DNA of 64,000 nt, from positions 186,001-250,000 of the forward strand of contig NZ_JACIBK010000010.1 of the NCBI RefSeq assembly GCF_014195325.1. Reading direction: 5' to 3'. Each line of letters opens with the position of its first letter. Within the stretch, counting starts at the first letter, position 1. Below, one piece after another: positions 26,263 to 35,529 of the stretch. Source of the stretch: Rhizobium sp. BK650. GTDB lineage: Bacteria > Pseudomonadota > Alphaproteobacteria > Rhizobiales > Rhizobiaceae. A program made the translations under genes and the position numbers. Below the pieces are notes generated by a model that ran no database searches, was not told where the DNA came from, and saw only the letters and a program-made list of their open reading frames with translations.

Positions 26263-27705
26263 ATGACCCAACGAAAGCTGACGACGGCCGCAGGTGCGCC
26301 CGTAGCGGATAACTTCAACATTGAAACGGCGGGGCCACGTGGGCCGGCCCTACTTCAGGACATTTGGCTGATCGAAAAGCTTGCGCATTTCGATCGAGAG
26401 GTCATCCCTGAGCGCCGCATGCATGCCAAAGGCGCGGGCGCTTTCGGGACGTTTAAGGTCTCAAGCGATATCACGCGCTACAGCAAGGCAGCTCTTTTCT
26501 CCGAGATTGGCAAGGGAACGCCGATTTTCATCAGGTTCTCAACGGTCGCCGGCGAACGCGGGGCGGCCGACGCCGAACGAGATATTAGAGGCTTCGCTAT
26601 CAAGTTCTACACCGAGCAGGGGAATTGGGACCTCGTCGGGAACAATACCCCCGTCTTCTTCTTCCGAGATCCGCTACGCTTCCCGGACCTCAATCACGCG
26701 GTAAAGCGCGACCCCCGGACGGGGATGCGAAGCCCTGAGAACAACTGGGACTTCTGGACTTTGTTGCCCGAGGCGCTGCATCAGGTGACAATCATCATGT
26801 CGGATCGCGGCATTCCCAGGACGTTCCGGAATATGCATGGCTTCGGTAGTCATACGTTCAGCATGGTCAACGCGGCCAACGAACGACATTGGGTGAAGTT
26901 TACGCTGAAATCCCAACAGGGTATTGCAAACCTGTCCGATGAGGAGGCGGCTGAATTGATCGGACGTGACCGGGAAAGCCATCAACGGGACCTCTTCGAG
27001 AGCATCGAAAACGGCGAGTATCCCCGATGGAAGCTCTATATCCAAGTTATGTCTGAAGAGCAGGCAAGAACTCATCGGCACAATCCGTTTGATCTTACGA
27101 AGGTGTGGAGACACTCGGAGTATCCGCTCATCGAAGTTGGGATTCTCGAACTCAATCGCAACCCGGAAAATTTCTTCGCGGAGGTAGAGCAAGCGTCGTT
27201 CACGCCTGCCAATATCGTGCCGGGTCTTGGCTTCTCGCCCGACCGAATGTTGCAGGCGCGCCTGTTCTCATACGGCGATGCGGCAAGGTACCGTCTTGGC
27301 GTCAATCACCACCAGATTCCGGTCAATGCACCACGGTGTCCCTACCATTCTTATCATCGCGATGGCTCCATGCGGATCGACGGGAATTACGGTGCTCAGA
27401 CGAGCTACGTGCCGAACTCACGAGGGATTTGGGATGAACAGCCGGATTACCGGGAACCCCCGCTTGAGCTATTCGGATCGGCCGACCGATATGATCATCG
27501 TGTCGATGAAGACCACTACGAGCAGCCAGGGGCTCTCTTTCGCTTGATGAATGAAGAGCAGAAGGAGGCACTTATCGCCAATACGGCCCGCGCGATGTCC
27601 GGTGTCTCGATGGCAGTGAAAGCTCGGCATGTCGAGAACTGCCGCAAAGCCGACGTTGACTACGGCGTTCGGCTTGCCGCCGCGCTCGATCTCGATACCC
27701 AGTAG
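26263..27705 (+). CDS. katA: monofunctional haem catalase, small-subunit type
   Basis: A 480-residue catalase that dismutates hydrogen peroxide. The distal His is His54 in [13 protein letters not shown], the distal Asn lies in [16 protein letters not shown], and the proximal haem Tyr is in [14 protein letters not shown]. The length fits clade-3 small-subunit enzymes. The frame extends upstream to 26074, but ATG 26263 with AAGGG upstream gives the family N-terminus. No OxyR gene is adjacent. It is followed by a strong terminator, so it is probably transcribed alone. Confidence 0.95.
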   Translation: MTQRKLTTAAGAPVADNFNIETAGPRGPALLQDIWLIEKLAHFDREVIPERRMHAKGAGAFGTFKVSSDITRYSKAALFSEIGKGTPIFIRFSTVAGERGAADAERDIRGFAIKFYTEQGNWDLVGNNTPVFFFRDPLRFPDLNHAVKRDPRTGMRSPENNWDFWTLLPEALHQVTIIMSDRGIPRTFRNMHGFGSHTFSMVNAANERHWVKFTLKSQQGIANLSDEEAAELIGRDRESHQRDLFESIENGEYPRWKLYIQVMSEEQARTHRHNPFDLTKVWRHSEYPLIEVGILELNRNPENFFAEVEQASFTPANIVPGLGFSPDRMLQARLFSYGDAARYRLGVNHHQIPVNAPRCPYHSYHRDGSMRIDGNYGAQTSYVPNSRGIWDEQPDYREPPLELFGSADRYDHRVDEDHYEQPGALFRLMNEEQKEALIANTARAMSGVSMAVKARHVENCRKADVDYGVRLAAALDLDTQ

Positions 27706-27777
27706 AGAATAAGATGTGGCGCGCAGCGATCTGTTCGGATTTACGGCAGGTATCAGGGCATCTTCCTGCGCTCCGCG

Positions 27778-27808
27778 AAAACGGCACAGGAGATTCCTGT
27801 GCCGTTTT
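27778..27808 (+). terminator. Rho-independent terminator after the catalase gene
   Basis: AAAACGGCACAGG (27778-27790) pairs perfectly with CCTGTGCCGTTTT (27796-27808) around a five-base loop, 73 bases after the catalase stop codon. The 13-bp stem with flanking A and T tracts could act in both directions. Confidence 0.85.
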
Positions 27809-28459
27809 CCCCCGCAACTCAAGCGGTCAGACGAACGAGGCTTCCGGTACGACGTCACGCTGGTCCGGCTAGAGTCGGCGATACATACCGACGTTTACCC
27901 TGACTCCGCGTCGGCAAAATGCCGTCTGCCCCCGGGAGTCTCTTAGCCGACCCGGGGCCCCGTTGGCCCGCCGCTAGATATCGGCCGAATTCATAGCTGC
28001 GCACACGAGGTAGCTGTCGGAACGGTTGATGAAGCCCTGAAGTTCGTCTCCAATCAACACATCGATCCAACGCTGCTCGAATTGAGGTGCGAGGACGATC
28101 ATCCTCTGCAGAACCGAAATGGCGAAGAGCTCCGATCCGCCCAAACATCAACCCGGCATAGAGCCGGTAAAGCGGGGATGAGACGGAGAGTTAGGATCAA
28201 GGTCGATGGATTTCCGGAGTGGATATCCGCAGAGGAGTCGACAGAGTCTCTTCTAAAAAGCGGCCTCGGATTCACTCCTTTACCGGACGACAGCGCCGCT
28301 GGAGGTCTAAAGATCTGGCGCAGTCCTGTTGAAGGTGCCTAGCTGTCAGGCCCGTCGGCCTATTCCACAAGCTGAGGAATGATTGATGTGCCAGCTGGCC
28401 GGCTAATACTTTGCGTGCCCGGAACGTATTTCGATGAGATCGAAAACGGAGTTCAATCC
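27809..28459. other. Stretch with at most one very small gene
   Basis: About 650 bases between the catalase terminator and the SDR gene. Apart from the short minus-strand frame listed separately, I see no recognisable protein, RNA or repeat. A plus-strand frame at 28082-28342 is long but unlike any family known to me. Confidence 0.45.
27974..28102 (-). CDS. possible small protein or remnant, unidentified
   Basis: A minus-strand frame of 42 codons starting at ATG 28102 (or TTG 28144) reads MIVLAPQFEQRWIDVLIGDE and ends NSADI at TAG. Its composition is protein-like (hydrophobic core, few rare codons) but there is no convincing ribosome-binding site and I recognise no family. It may be the end of a decayed gene. 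Confidence 0.25.
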   Translation of the reverse strand: MIVLAPQFEQRWIDVLIGDELQGFINRSDSYLVCAAMNSADI

Positions 28460-29206
28460 ATGAGATCACTTGAAGGAAAAATTGCAGTGATTACCGGTGG
28501 CAATAGCGGCATCGGAAAAGCGACTGCCAGGCGTTTCGCTGAGGAAGGCGCACAGGTCTTGATTACCGGCCGTCGCCAAGACGTCGTCGAAGCTGCCGCG
28601 GCAGAAATCGGCCATCAAGCATTAGGCGTCTGTGGCGACGTCTCGCAGATCGATTTCCATCAACGCTTGGCCGAAACGGTGCGGCGCAAGTTCGGTGCAA
28701 TTGATATCTATGTCGCGAACGCGGGTGTGATTAGTCTTGAGGGCTCGAGTAGGGTCACTGAGAGCGAATTCGACCGGCACTTCGACATCAATGCTCGCGG
28801 CGTCTTTTTTGGCGTTCAGGCAGTTGCACCACTGATCCGCGACGGCGGCAATATCATCGTTACAAGCTCTTTGGCCGCCACAAAGGTGCTTCCGCAGCAC
28901 ACAGTGTACGCCGGCTCAAAGGCGGCCCTAGCAGCTTTCGCGCGGAACTGGGCGATTGAGTTCCGGAACCGTGGTATCCGGGTCAATATCCTGAGCCCCG
29001 GGCCAGTCGAAACGGAAATACTCGGCAAGCTCGGCGTGAGTGACGCCGACCGACCGGGCTTCGAGGCGCACATGGCGGATTTGATCCCCGCGGGTCGGAT
29101 GGGCCGACCTGAAGAACTCGCTGAGGCGGCATTGTTCCTCGCGTCGAAGGGAACCTTCGTCAACGGAATCGAACTAATCGTAGATGGCGGTATGCATTTG
29201 ACCTGA
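28460..29206 (+). CDS. SDR-family NAD(P)-dependent oxidoreductase
   Basis: A 248-residue classical short-chain dehydrogenase. The cofactor motif is TGGNSGIG near residue 13, the NAG-type motif is VANAGV, the catalytic Ser lies in IIVTSSLAAT and the Tyr/Lys pair in YAGSKAA. The end GTFVNGIELIVDGGMHLT is typical of glucose-dehydrogenase-like SDRs. I use ATG 28460 rather than 28379 because it gives the standard MRSLEGKIAVITGG start. It converges on a glutathione S-transferase gene. The substrate is unknown. Confidence 0.92.
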   Translation: MRSLEGKIAVITGGNSGIGKATARRFAEEGAQVLITGRRQDVVEAAAAEIGHQALGVCGDVSQIDFHQRLAETVRRKFGAIDIYVANAGVISLEGSSRVTESEFDRHFDINARGVFFGVQAVAPLIRDGGNIIVTSSLAATKVLPQHTVYAGSKAALAAFARNWAIEFRNRGIRVNILSPGPVETEILGKLGVSDADRPGFEAHMADLIPAGRMGRPEELAEAALFLASKGTFVNGIELIVDGGMHLT

Positions 29207-29215
29207 GGAAACGTC

Positions 29216-29247
29216 CCACCGACCTGTCAGTTTAGGCGGGTCGGTGG
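29216..29247. terminator. Hairpin between convergent SDR and GST genes
   Basis: CCACCGACC (29216-29224) and GGTCGGTGG (29239-29247) pair over nine bases with a 14-base loop, ten bases after the SDR stop. There is no T tract, so it is a probable but not certain bidirectional terminator. Confidence 0.5.
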
Positions 29248-29254
29248 AAACGCT

Positions 29255-29839
29255 TCAGCTGAGCCCCTCGATGGCCAGCGCCACCTTTACCGCAGGACGC
29301 GTCCGCATCCGTTCGCGTAGTCCGACAAGAGGCTTGGGAACTTCAAGGCCGAAACGCTCGGCCCAAAGCAACATGACAAAGAGGTAGCAGTCAGCGACTG
29401 TTGGGTGTTCCCCAAACAGATAGTCGCCCGCGAGACTATTCGACAGAAATTCGAGCCGCGTCTCGATCGCGGCGCGCGCTTCCGCCATCTCTTGATCGCT
29501 ACCAGAATGCCAGAGCGGGCGCAGGCTACGATGCAATTCAGTGGAGATATAGGCGAGCGCTTCGAGGAGGCGCGTGCGGCCCAATTCTCCTCGAATGCCG
29601 AGCTTGGGGTAGTGAGATGCGATCCAATCGAGGATTGCAACGTTCTCGGTGATGATTTCACCGTTGTCCAATTGGAGCGCTGGAACGTATCCCTTCGATG
29701 TTAGTTTGATGTAGTTCTGTCCTGACGCGGTGACCTTCAATTTGAGATCGACCCGCTCGCGCTCGAAGTCAATGCCGGCTTCTTCCAAGGCGATATGGTC
29801 GGCGAGACTGCAAGCAAAGGGGCAATAATAGAGCTTCAT
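29255..29839 (-). CDS. glutathione S-transferase family protein
   Basis: A 194-residue two-domain protein. The thioredoxin-like domain starts MKLYYCPFACSLADHIALEE, with the beta-class Cys region (CPFACS), a cis-Pro loop GYVPALQLDNGEIITENVAI and a helical C-terminal domain (TVADCYLFVMLLWAERFGLE). The ATG at 29839 gives the family start; an upstream extension to 29986 is less likely. It may conjugate or reduce electrophiles. The stop faces the SDR stop with a hairpin between. Confidence 0.9.
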   Translation of the reverse strand: MKLYYCPFACSLADHIALEEAGIDFERERVDLKLKVTASGQNYIKLTSKGYVPALQLDNGEIITENVAILDWIASHYPKLGIRGELGRTRLLEALAYISTELHRSLRPLWHSGSDQEMAEARAAIETRLEFLSNSLAGDYLFGEHPTVADCYLFVMLLWAERFGLEVPKPLVGLRERMRTRPAVKVALAIEGLS

Positions 29840-30063
29840 CGGGTATTTCTCAGCTTTCACAGGTTGGTTTAGCGACCTCCGCGAACGGCGGGCGCAGAAT
29901 GGCGTGGTGTAGCGTCGCGTGATGTGATCGCCAATCAAACGAGTGGTTGTCTTGAAGTGAAGGCGAAGCTGTGGGGTAGGAGGCACGCGCCGGGCCTCCT
30001 GCTAAAGCCGCCAGCAGCGCTCGCAACAACGGAACTCGAGATCCACAATGCCAGATCGAACAG

Positions 30064-30666
30064 ATGCCCGGCGTAACAAGGGTCTTCATCGTCGATGGAG
30101 ACGAAGAAACGAGGCCTTCGCTGCTCAAGCTTTTCCGTTTTGCCACATCGAAGCGCGAAGCTACGCGACCGCCGCGGACCCGTTCGATTCAGTCGACCTT
30201 CGGGCACCGGGCTGCTTGCTTTTTGACACGCATATCGACGGCTTCGACGTCCAGCAACGATCGGCGGCGCAAGACTCCGCTACCAGTTGTCTTTATGACC
30301 AGAGATGCCACCATTCCGATGGCTGTTGACGCCATGAAGCGCGGCGCGTGCGACTTTCTCCTGAAGTCCCTGGACGATTTCGCCGTTCTAGCGGCCGTCC
30401 GTAGTGTATAAATCGAGATCTGGCTTCGAGTTCTGGCCGCCGAAAGCGACCTTGATCGAGATGCTGACGCCCCGTGAAGCCGAAGTCGTGAGGTGTGTAA
30501 CGGAGGGTGATCAGAACGAGCAGATCGCACCTCTCACCGTCTCGATATTAGCGAAATGATGGTGAAGATCCGTCGAAGCCGAATGATGAAGAAGACGAAG
30601 GCGAACTCTCTGTTACAGTTCATAAAGAAGCTCGAGCTCGTCTACGGCAAGTCCACCTACCGCTAA
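30064..30666 (+). pseudogene. Decayed FixJ-like response regulator
   Basis: Pieces of a two-domain FixJ-type regulator occur in order but in different frames. The receiver starts GVTRVFIVDGDEETRPSLLK at 30067; the frame shifts near 30170-30180 (APGCLLFDTHIDGFDVQQ lies in another frame) and returns at LPVVFMTRDATIPMAVDAMK with KRGACDFLLKSLDD. After a stop at 30409-30411, LTPREAEVVRCVTEGDQNEQ begins the LuxR-type helix-turn-helix; a further shift gives SEMMVKIRRSRMMKK and the end LVYGKSTYR at TAA 30664-30666. At least three frameshifts or stops make it non-functional. Confidence 0.82.
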
Positions 30667-30997
30667 ATGATTTTTCCCTTTTTGCTGAGAACGCAAACCC
30701 GCTCTGGCTAGCGCCGGGACGTGAAGCCTGGCGACTGCAGATAGATCCGCGCCGCATCACCGTCCTGCAATTCGGTATTCTTCTCGATCGCAATGAGGGG
30801 CTTCGTCGGATACGACGCCTGCAAACTGAAGAAAACCTGCACTTCATGCCGAACAGCTCCCGTTTGGCAGATAGATTACAAGCTCTGTAAGTTTCCCTCC
30901 AACAGCACATCTGCGCTCGATGCCCAAACCTTCGTTTGGGAGGTTATAAGCATGTCACGATGATAGTTTCTTCGGCAGTCAACCGAAGGAGCTTGAA
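30667..30997. other. Stretch with one short coding remnant
   Basis: No complete gene is seen. A minus-strand frame from about 30875 to TAG 30708-30710 reads QVFFSLQASYPTKPLIAIEK and ends IYLQSPGFTSRR. It looks like the C-terminus of a real protein that has lost its beginning, but I do not recognise the family. Confidence 0.4.
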
Positions 30998-31432
30998 ATG
31001 CCAATTCTCAAATATTGTATACTCGCGATGGTGTGGTTCAACGTGATGTTGGCCGGATGGCTCTCGATTCACATGCTCTATGACCCAGAAGGGTGGTACT
31101 ACTTCGTGCCCGGGGTCACCGATACAGGCCTTTACAATCAACATTTCATCCGGGATATCGGCATTATCCAAGGATTTATCGCGCTGGCATTTGCTATCGG
31201 TACGTTTAAACCGGAGCGCCGTATCGAACTCTGGGGAGCCGCAACGCTCTGGCTGATCGCTCACGCCTGCTTCCACCTCTGGGAAGTAGCTGTCGGTATC
31301 TGCTCCGCGTCTGTTCTCCTGCGCGATTTTCCCGCTGTAAGCCTCCCGTCGCTTTTTGGCATCGCTGGCACTTTTTGGGCGTACGCGCAGTCTCGAGTGA
31401 GTGCCAAGCGCTTCGCAACCGCTCATCTCTGA
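30998..31432 (+). CDS. small four-helix membrane protein, unknown function
   Basis: A 144-residue integral membrane protein with four hydrophobic segments: residues 5-27, 56-75, 80-100 and 112-130. Between the first two lies a Tyr/Pro-rich periplasmic loop (YDPEGWYYFVPGVTDTGLYN). A block ending HACFHLWEV places two His in the third helix. The start ATG 30998 is preceded by GGAGC. Its stop is 48 bases from the stop of a convergent NmrA-type gene. The function is unknown. Confidence 0.7.
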   Translation: MPILKYCILAMVWFNVMLAGWLSIHMLYDPEGWYYFVPGVTDTGLYNQHFIRDIGIIQGFIALAFAIGTFKPERRIELWGAATLWLIAHACFHLWEVAVGICSASVLLRDFPAVSLPSLFGIAGTFWAYAQSRVSAKRFATAHL

Positions 31433-31480
31433 CCCACAGCGCCAACATTCGTGCCAGAGCCTCATGCTCCGGCACTCTGC

Positions 31481-32233
31481 TCAGACGTACAATGTTCTCG
31501 ACAGCCAGTCGTGATACGTCAGTTTCCCCAGAGCGGTAGGCATTGTCGGGATCAGACCCTCAGGGCGGACCGAGATTCCAAAGTAGCGAGCTTCCGGATC
31601 CGAAGTTATTGGCCGCGCGTCTTCGGTGATTGTCATTAGTTCGTTTGCAAGATCGACCAGGTTAGTCGGTTCGGGACCACCTATTTCCACGATTGAGTTT
31701 TTAGGCTCCTCGGCACTCAGCTTGGCTATCCAGGCTGCTGCCTCATCGCCGGCGACCGGCTGGAGCCGAAGTGATGGGAGTTGGATCACACCGTCCTCCG
31801 TGGAAGTGTTCACTATTTCGCTCAGAAATTCAAAGAATTGTGTGGAGCGGACGATCGTGTGCGGCAATCCAGAAGCTCGGACGAGGTTCTCCTGGACGAG
31901 TTTCGCGCGAAAATAGTCGTTCTCTACGAGACTTTCCGCTCCGACTACAGAGAGGACGAGATAGTGCCCGACGTTGTGCTTCTTCGCCGACGTCAGTAGA
32001 TTAGTTCCCGCTTGTTTAAAGAGCCCGAGAACGTCTCCGCTCCCGAACGAGCCGAAGTTCGTAACGTCTATTATTGCGTCCGCACCATCGAAGGCCTCGT
32101 CCAAGCCTTGACCAGTCAATGCATTGACGCCGATCTTCTTGGATGCCTCTACGACAGCCCGCCCATCGCGCTCAAGGTATCTTACTGCCTTCGAGCCCAT
32201 GGTGCCGCTAGCACCTACAACAACCACCTTCAT
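31481..32233 (-). CDS. NmrA-type NAD(P)-binding protein (atypical SDR)
   Basis: A 250-residue Rossmann-fold protein. The N-terminus MKVVVVGASGTMGSKAVRYL carries the GxxGxxG-like cofactor loop, and the central HYLVLSVVGAESLVENDYFR and LPHTIVRSTQFFEFL are typical of NmrA/atypical-SDR proteins that reduce quinones or sense NAD(P). It lacks the classical Tyr-x-x-x-Lys pair. It shares segments with the protein at 33426-34187 (HxLSVVGxExL, YFRAKLxQENL, STQFFEF), so the two are paralogues placed either side of a FixJ-like regulator. Confidence 0.87.
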   Translation of the reverse strand: MKVVVVGASGTMGSKAVRYLERDGRAVVEASKKIGVNALTGQGLDEAFDGADAIIDVTNFGSFGSGDVLGLFKQAGTNLLTSAKKHNVGHYLVLSVVGAESLVENDYFRAKLVQENLVRASGLPHTIVRSTQFFEFLSEIVNTSTEDGVIQLPSLRLQPVAGDEAAAWIAKLSAEEPKNSIVEIGGPEPTNLVDLANELMTITEDARPITSDPEARYFGISVRPEGLIPTMPTALGKLTYHDWLSRTLYV

Positions 32234-32483
32234 GCGAGACTCCTACATATTAAAGGGCTCTGAACCCTAGAAGCTTGCTTCGTGCCTCGCGACTAAACGA
32301 AGTTTTAGCTTGACCTAACCTCTGCATCCTGCGCCACGGCTGCGACAATGAGGTGGGGAGTTGGCGTGGAGGCGAGGGGAGGGACCTAAACCAACGTTTA
32401 TGGCCCCGTCGTTGCTGAACTGTGCTAGAGAAACCACGAGCGCCCACTTGATGACGGGGTCCGTCATGTGACGCGAGCTTAGA

Positions 32484-33140
32484 TTGAAAGGCGGAATTAA
32501 GGTGCAAAACGCAAACGTAAGGCTAGACACGTCTGCTGAACCCATTGTGTATGTGGTTGACGACGACGTCGAGATGCGGGAAGCATTGCTCGACCTCTTT
32601 CTGGTCACAAAGAAGCGTGCCTTTGCGTTCTCCTGCGGTTCAGAGTTTTTCCAGCGGGCCGATACAACGGTGCCGGGATGCGTTGTCGTTGATGTGAGGA
32701 TGCCCGATGGTAACGGGCTCGACTTGCAGGATCGCCTCATTTCGATAGGGAGCAAACTCCCAGTGATATTCCTAACGGCGTTCGCCGACATACCCACGAG
32801 CGTTCGCGCAATGAAGGCGGGGGCCACCGACTTCATAACCAAACCTTTTTCAAATAAGGACCTTCTACAGGCCGTCGATCACGCAATCGAAGTGGATTGC
32901 AAGCGTCGCAATGCGGCGGCTGAGGTCGATCGAGTGAAGTCGCTTGCCGACACACTAACGCCACGGGAAACTGAAGTAATGCTTGCCGTCGTGAGTGGCC
33001 TGATGAACAAGCAAGTCGCCTACCAGCTTGGAATCAGCGAGATGACCGTCAAGCTCCATCGTATGAGTGTTATGCGTAAGATGGAAAGCCGCTCTCTTCC
33101 CGATCTTGTCCGCAAAGCTGAGATGCTACAGCGGGACTGA
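32484..33140 (+). CDS. FixJ-like response regulator (receiver + LuxR-type HTH)
   Basis: A 218-residue two-domain regulator. The receiver (20-135) has the acidic pocket VYVVDDDVEMREA, the phospho-acceptor Asp in GCVVVDVRMPDGNGL and Lys in DFITKPFS. The output domain (150-215) has LTPRETEVMLAVVSGLMNKQ and VKLHRMSVMRKMESRS, the LuxR/FixJ helix-turn-helix. No kinase gene is adjacent; the nearest is at 42.5 kb. It lies between two NmrA-type genes and may control one or both. The start may be GTG 32502 rather than 32484. Confidence 0.92.
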   Translation: MKGGIKVQNANVRLDTSAEPIVYVVDDDVEMREALLDLFLVTKKRAFAFSCGSEFFQRADTTVPGCVVVDVRMPDGNGLDLQDRLISIGSKLPVIFLTAFADIPTSVRAMKAGATDFITKPFSNKDLLQAVDHAIEVDCKRRNAAAEVDRVKSLADTLTPRETEVMLAVVSGLMNKQVAYQLGISEMTVKLHRMSVMRKMESRSLPDLVRKAEMLQRD

Positions 33141-33425
33141 TTCACTGCACTTAGGCTTCGCCGCTTGCTCGGTGAGATGCGTTCGTTTCGCGGCAGGTCT
33201 GCCGGCGTAGTTGGCAGGCTACGGTCATCCCCCAACATACGTTTAGCTAGGCTCCTTGGGATATTCCCATAGACTTCCCGCAGGTCAAGCCGTGATCGGT
33301 CGGTCGTATTGGAGATCTTCCATCGAGAGGATCGCTAGTCTTCGTCGACTGCGACCTGACCGCACGAATCTGCGGTGCCGGCATCATCTGGCGTTGCGGA
33401 TAGATCACCGTAGTAGGAGCAAACA

Positions 33426-34187
33426 ATGAAAATCGTCGTGATTGGCGGAACCGGCTTGATCGGTTCCAAACTGGTGAAGCGCCTTGAGGCCAAGGGGCAT
33501 GAAGCGATCGCAGCATCTCCAGCGTCTGGTGTGAACACTGTGACCGGCGAAGGACTGGCAGACGTGCTCGCAGGCGCGGAGGTTGTCGTTGACGTAGCGA
33601 ATTCTCCGTCGTTTGAGGACAAGGCTGTCATGGAGTTTTTTCAGACCTCCGGCCGTAACCTGCTTTCCGCCGAGACTGTTGCTGGTGTTAAGCACCACGT
33701 GGCGCTTTCGGTCGTCGGCACCGAGCGATTGCAAGAAAGCGGCTATTTTCGGGCCAAGCTGGCTCAAGAGAATCTTATCCGGGAGTCCAATATTCCCTAT
33801 ACGATCGTTCACTCTACCCAGTTTTTCGAGTTCATGTTCGGCATCGCTCAGTCCGGTGCCCAGGGTGATAAGGTCCACCTTTCGCCCGCGATGATGCAGC
33901 CAATTTTCTCCGATGACGTGGCCGACGCTCTTGCGGAGATAGTGGTAGGTTCACCTTCCAATGGGGTAAGGGAAATCGCGGGACCGGAACCAATCCGCAT
34001 CTCGGACGCCGTGACGAAATACCTCCGTCAGATTGGTGACAAGCGCGAAATCGTCGTCGACAGCAAGACTCCGTATTTCGGCGTAGTGCTCAACGACAGA
34101 ATGTTGATGCCAGGGCCTGGCGTCCACCTCGGGCGAACTGCTTATTCGGACTGGGTTAAGACGGCCACGCCGCCGCCGGCACGCTGA
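33426..34187 (+). CDS. NmrA-type NAD(P)-binding protein (atypical SDR)
   Basis: A 253-residue Rossmann-fold protein beginning MKIVVIGGTGLIGSKLVKRL, with a clear GGTGLIG cofactor loop and the conserved middle VALSVVGTERLQESGYFRAK and IPYTIVHSTQFFEFM. The C-terminal half would bind the substrate (quinone or other). It is a paralogue of the protein encoded at 31481-32233. It is followed by a perfect 13-bp hairpin, so it is probably a single-gene transcript. Confidence 0.9.
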   Translation: MKIVVIGGTGLIGSKLVKRLEAKGHEAIAASPASGVNTVTGEGLADVLAGAEVVVDVANSPSFEDKAVMEFFQTSGRNLLSAETVAGVKHHVALSVVGTERLQESGYFRAKLAQENLIRESNIPYTIVHSTQFFEFMFGIAQSGAQGDKVHLSPAMMQPIFSDDVADALAEIVVGSPSNGVREIAGPEPIRISDAVTKYLRQIGDKREIVVDSKTPYFGVVLNDRMLMPGPGVHLGRTAYSDWVKTATPPPAR

Positions 34188-34209
34188 GTGGCATGATACC
34201 ATTCAACTG

Positions 34210-34240
34210 GAAAGGCCGCAGAACGTGTCTGCGGCCTTTC
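34210..34240 (+). terminator. Hairpin terminator after the NmrA-type gene
   Basis: GAAAGGCCGCAGA (34210-34222) pairs perfectly with TCTGCGGCCTTTC (34228-34240) around a five-base loop, 22 bases after the stop codon. The T tract is short (TTTCTTCCT). Confidence 0.8.
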
Positions 34241-34382
34241 TTCCTATAAGACATAATCAGAACCTGAAGACCGTCGAGACTGGGAGCAAAGCTGCCTGCA
34301 CCCTTGAAGACGTCTGCTACGAAGTCGCCTGCGATCGCACGGTCGAAAAGGGGGCGTTTGTCGCCAAGCGCCCCCACACCAA

Positions 34383-35354
34383 TCAAGCTTGAATGAACGC
34401 AAGAATGTCGGCGTTAATGACATCGGCGTGCGTTGTCGCCATGCCGTGAGGCAGGCCGGGGTAGATCTTTAGCGTTGGCCTTTGAAGAAGCTTCGCGGAA
34501 AGTTCTGCTGAATCAGCAACCGGGACCACTTGATCGTCATCACCGTGCAGCACGAGTGTAGGCACCTCGATCATCTTCAAATCTTCGGTAAAATCGGTCT
34601 CTGAGAAGGCCTTGATTCCCAGGTAGTGCGCATTCGCAGCCCCTTCCATCCCTTGACGCCACCAGTTCTTGATCGTGGCGTCGTTTGGCGTAACCCCCTC
34701 ACGGTTGAAACCGTAGAACGGACCGCTTGCAACATCAAAATAGAACTGCGAACGGTTGGCCGCGAGTGCAGCGCGGAACCCATCAAAGACCTCGATCGGG
34801 AGACCGCCCGGATTCGCGGGCGTCTTCACCATGATCGGCGGAACAGCGCCGATCAGTACGAGTTTGGAGACGCGACCCTTGCCATGGCGAGCTGTGTAGC
34901 GGGCTGCTTCACCGCCGCCGGTCGAGTGACCAACGTGGATCGCGTTTCGAAGGTCGAGGTGCTCTACGACCGCGGCAACGTCGGCTGCATAGTGATCCAT
35001 ATCGTGCCCCCCGCTTACTTGCGACGATCTGCCGTGCCCCCGGCGATCATGTGCAATTACCCGATAGCCCTTTCCGAGGAAGAAGAGCATCTGGTTGTCC
35101 CAGTCGTCGCCACTAAGGGGCCAGCCGTGATGGAACACGATAGGCTGAGCATCCTTGGGGCCCCAATCCTTGAAGAAAATTCGCGTGCCATCGCTGACAG
35201 TAACCGAGTTGTGACTCTCGGAGGCGGCGGCTTGTTGCTTCCTTTTGCTCGTCGCCGACGCTGGCTGCGCTCCTGCGGCGGCCGCGGCCGCCGCAAGGGT
35301 GAGTGTTCCGGCTACGACGTCACGTCGAGTCGCGCTAAGAGAAGATTTTTCCAT
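34383..35354 (-). CDS. alpha/beta hydrolase, non-haem haloperoxidase-like, exported
   Basis: A 323-residue alpha/beta-fold enzyme. The N-terminus has a twin-arginine-like signal with a single RR ([20 protein letters not shown]). The catalytic triad is visible: nucleophile Ser in GHSTGGG, Asp in [11 protein letters not shown], His in YPGLPHGMA. The sequence [19 protein letters not shown] is typical of the chloroperoxidase/esterase group. I start at ATG 35354; an upstream ATG at 35411 overlaps an inverted repeat. It is probably a periplasmic esterase with a possible perhydrolase side activity. The substrate is unknown. Confidence 0.88.
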   Translation of the reverse strand: MEKSSLSATRRDVVAGTLTLAAAAAAAGAQPASATSKRKQQAAASESHNSVTVSDGTRIFFKDWGPKDAQPIVFHHGWPLSGDDWDNQMLFFLGKGYRVIAHDRRGHGRSSQVSGGHDMDHYAADVAAVVEHLDLRNAIHVGHSTGGGEAARYTARHGKGRVSKLVLIGAVPPIMVKTPANPGGLPIEVFDGFRAALAANRSQFYFDVASGPFYGFNREGVTPNDATIKNWWRQGMEGAANAHYLGIKAFSETDFTEDLKMIEVPTLVLHGDDDQVVPVADSAELSAKLLQRPTLKIYPGLPHGMATTHADVINADILAFIQA

Positions 35355-35382
35355 GGTTTTCTCCGAAGTAAAATCAATAATA

Positions 35383-35416
35383 CTTGAATGACGGCTGGGC
35401 TTGTTAGCCATTCAAG
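35383..35416. promoter_or_regulatory. Inverted repeat upstream of the hydrolase gene
   Basis: CTTGAATG (35383-35390) and CATTCAAG (35409-35416) are exact reverse complements 18 bases apart, 29 bases upstream of the hydrolase start codon. It may be an operator or a leader hairpin. The surrounding 35420-35470 is AT-rich and probably holds the promoter. Confidence 0.4.
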
Positions 35417-35529
35417 AATTATACCGTACCGATATAGTAAAGAATTGAAACTTATACATACGTTATATACGGTGCCGCGTGAGGCCTCGTGCAATTGCGA
35501 TTTAGCTGATACTGGCGATCACGCGCTCG

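Noticed and set aside
34156-34386. Possible 76-residue minus-strand gene
   Set aside because: It runs through the terminator hairpin of the NmrA-type gene and into its end; no support.
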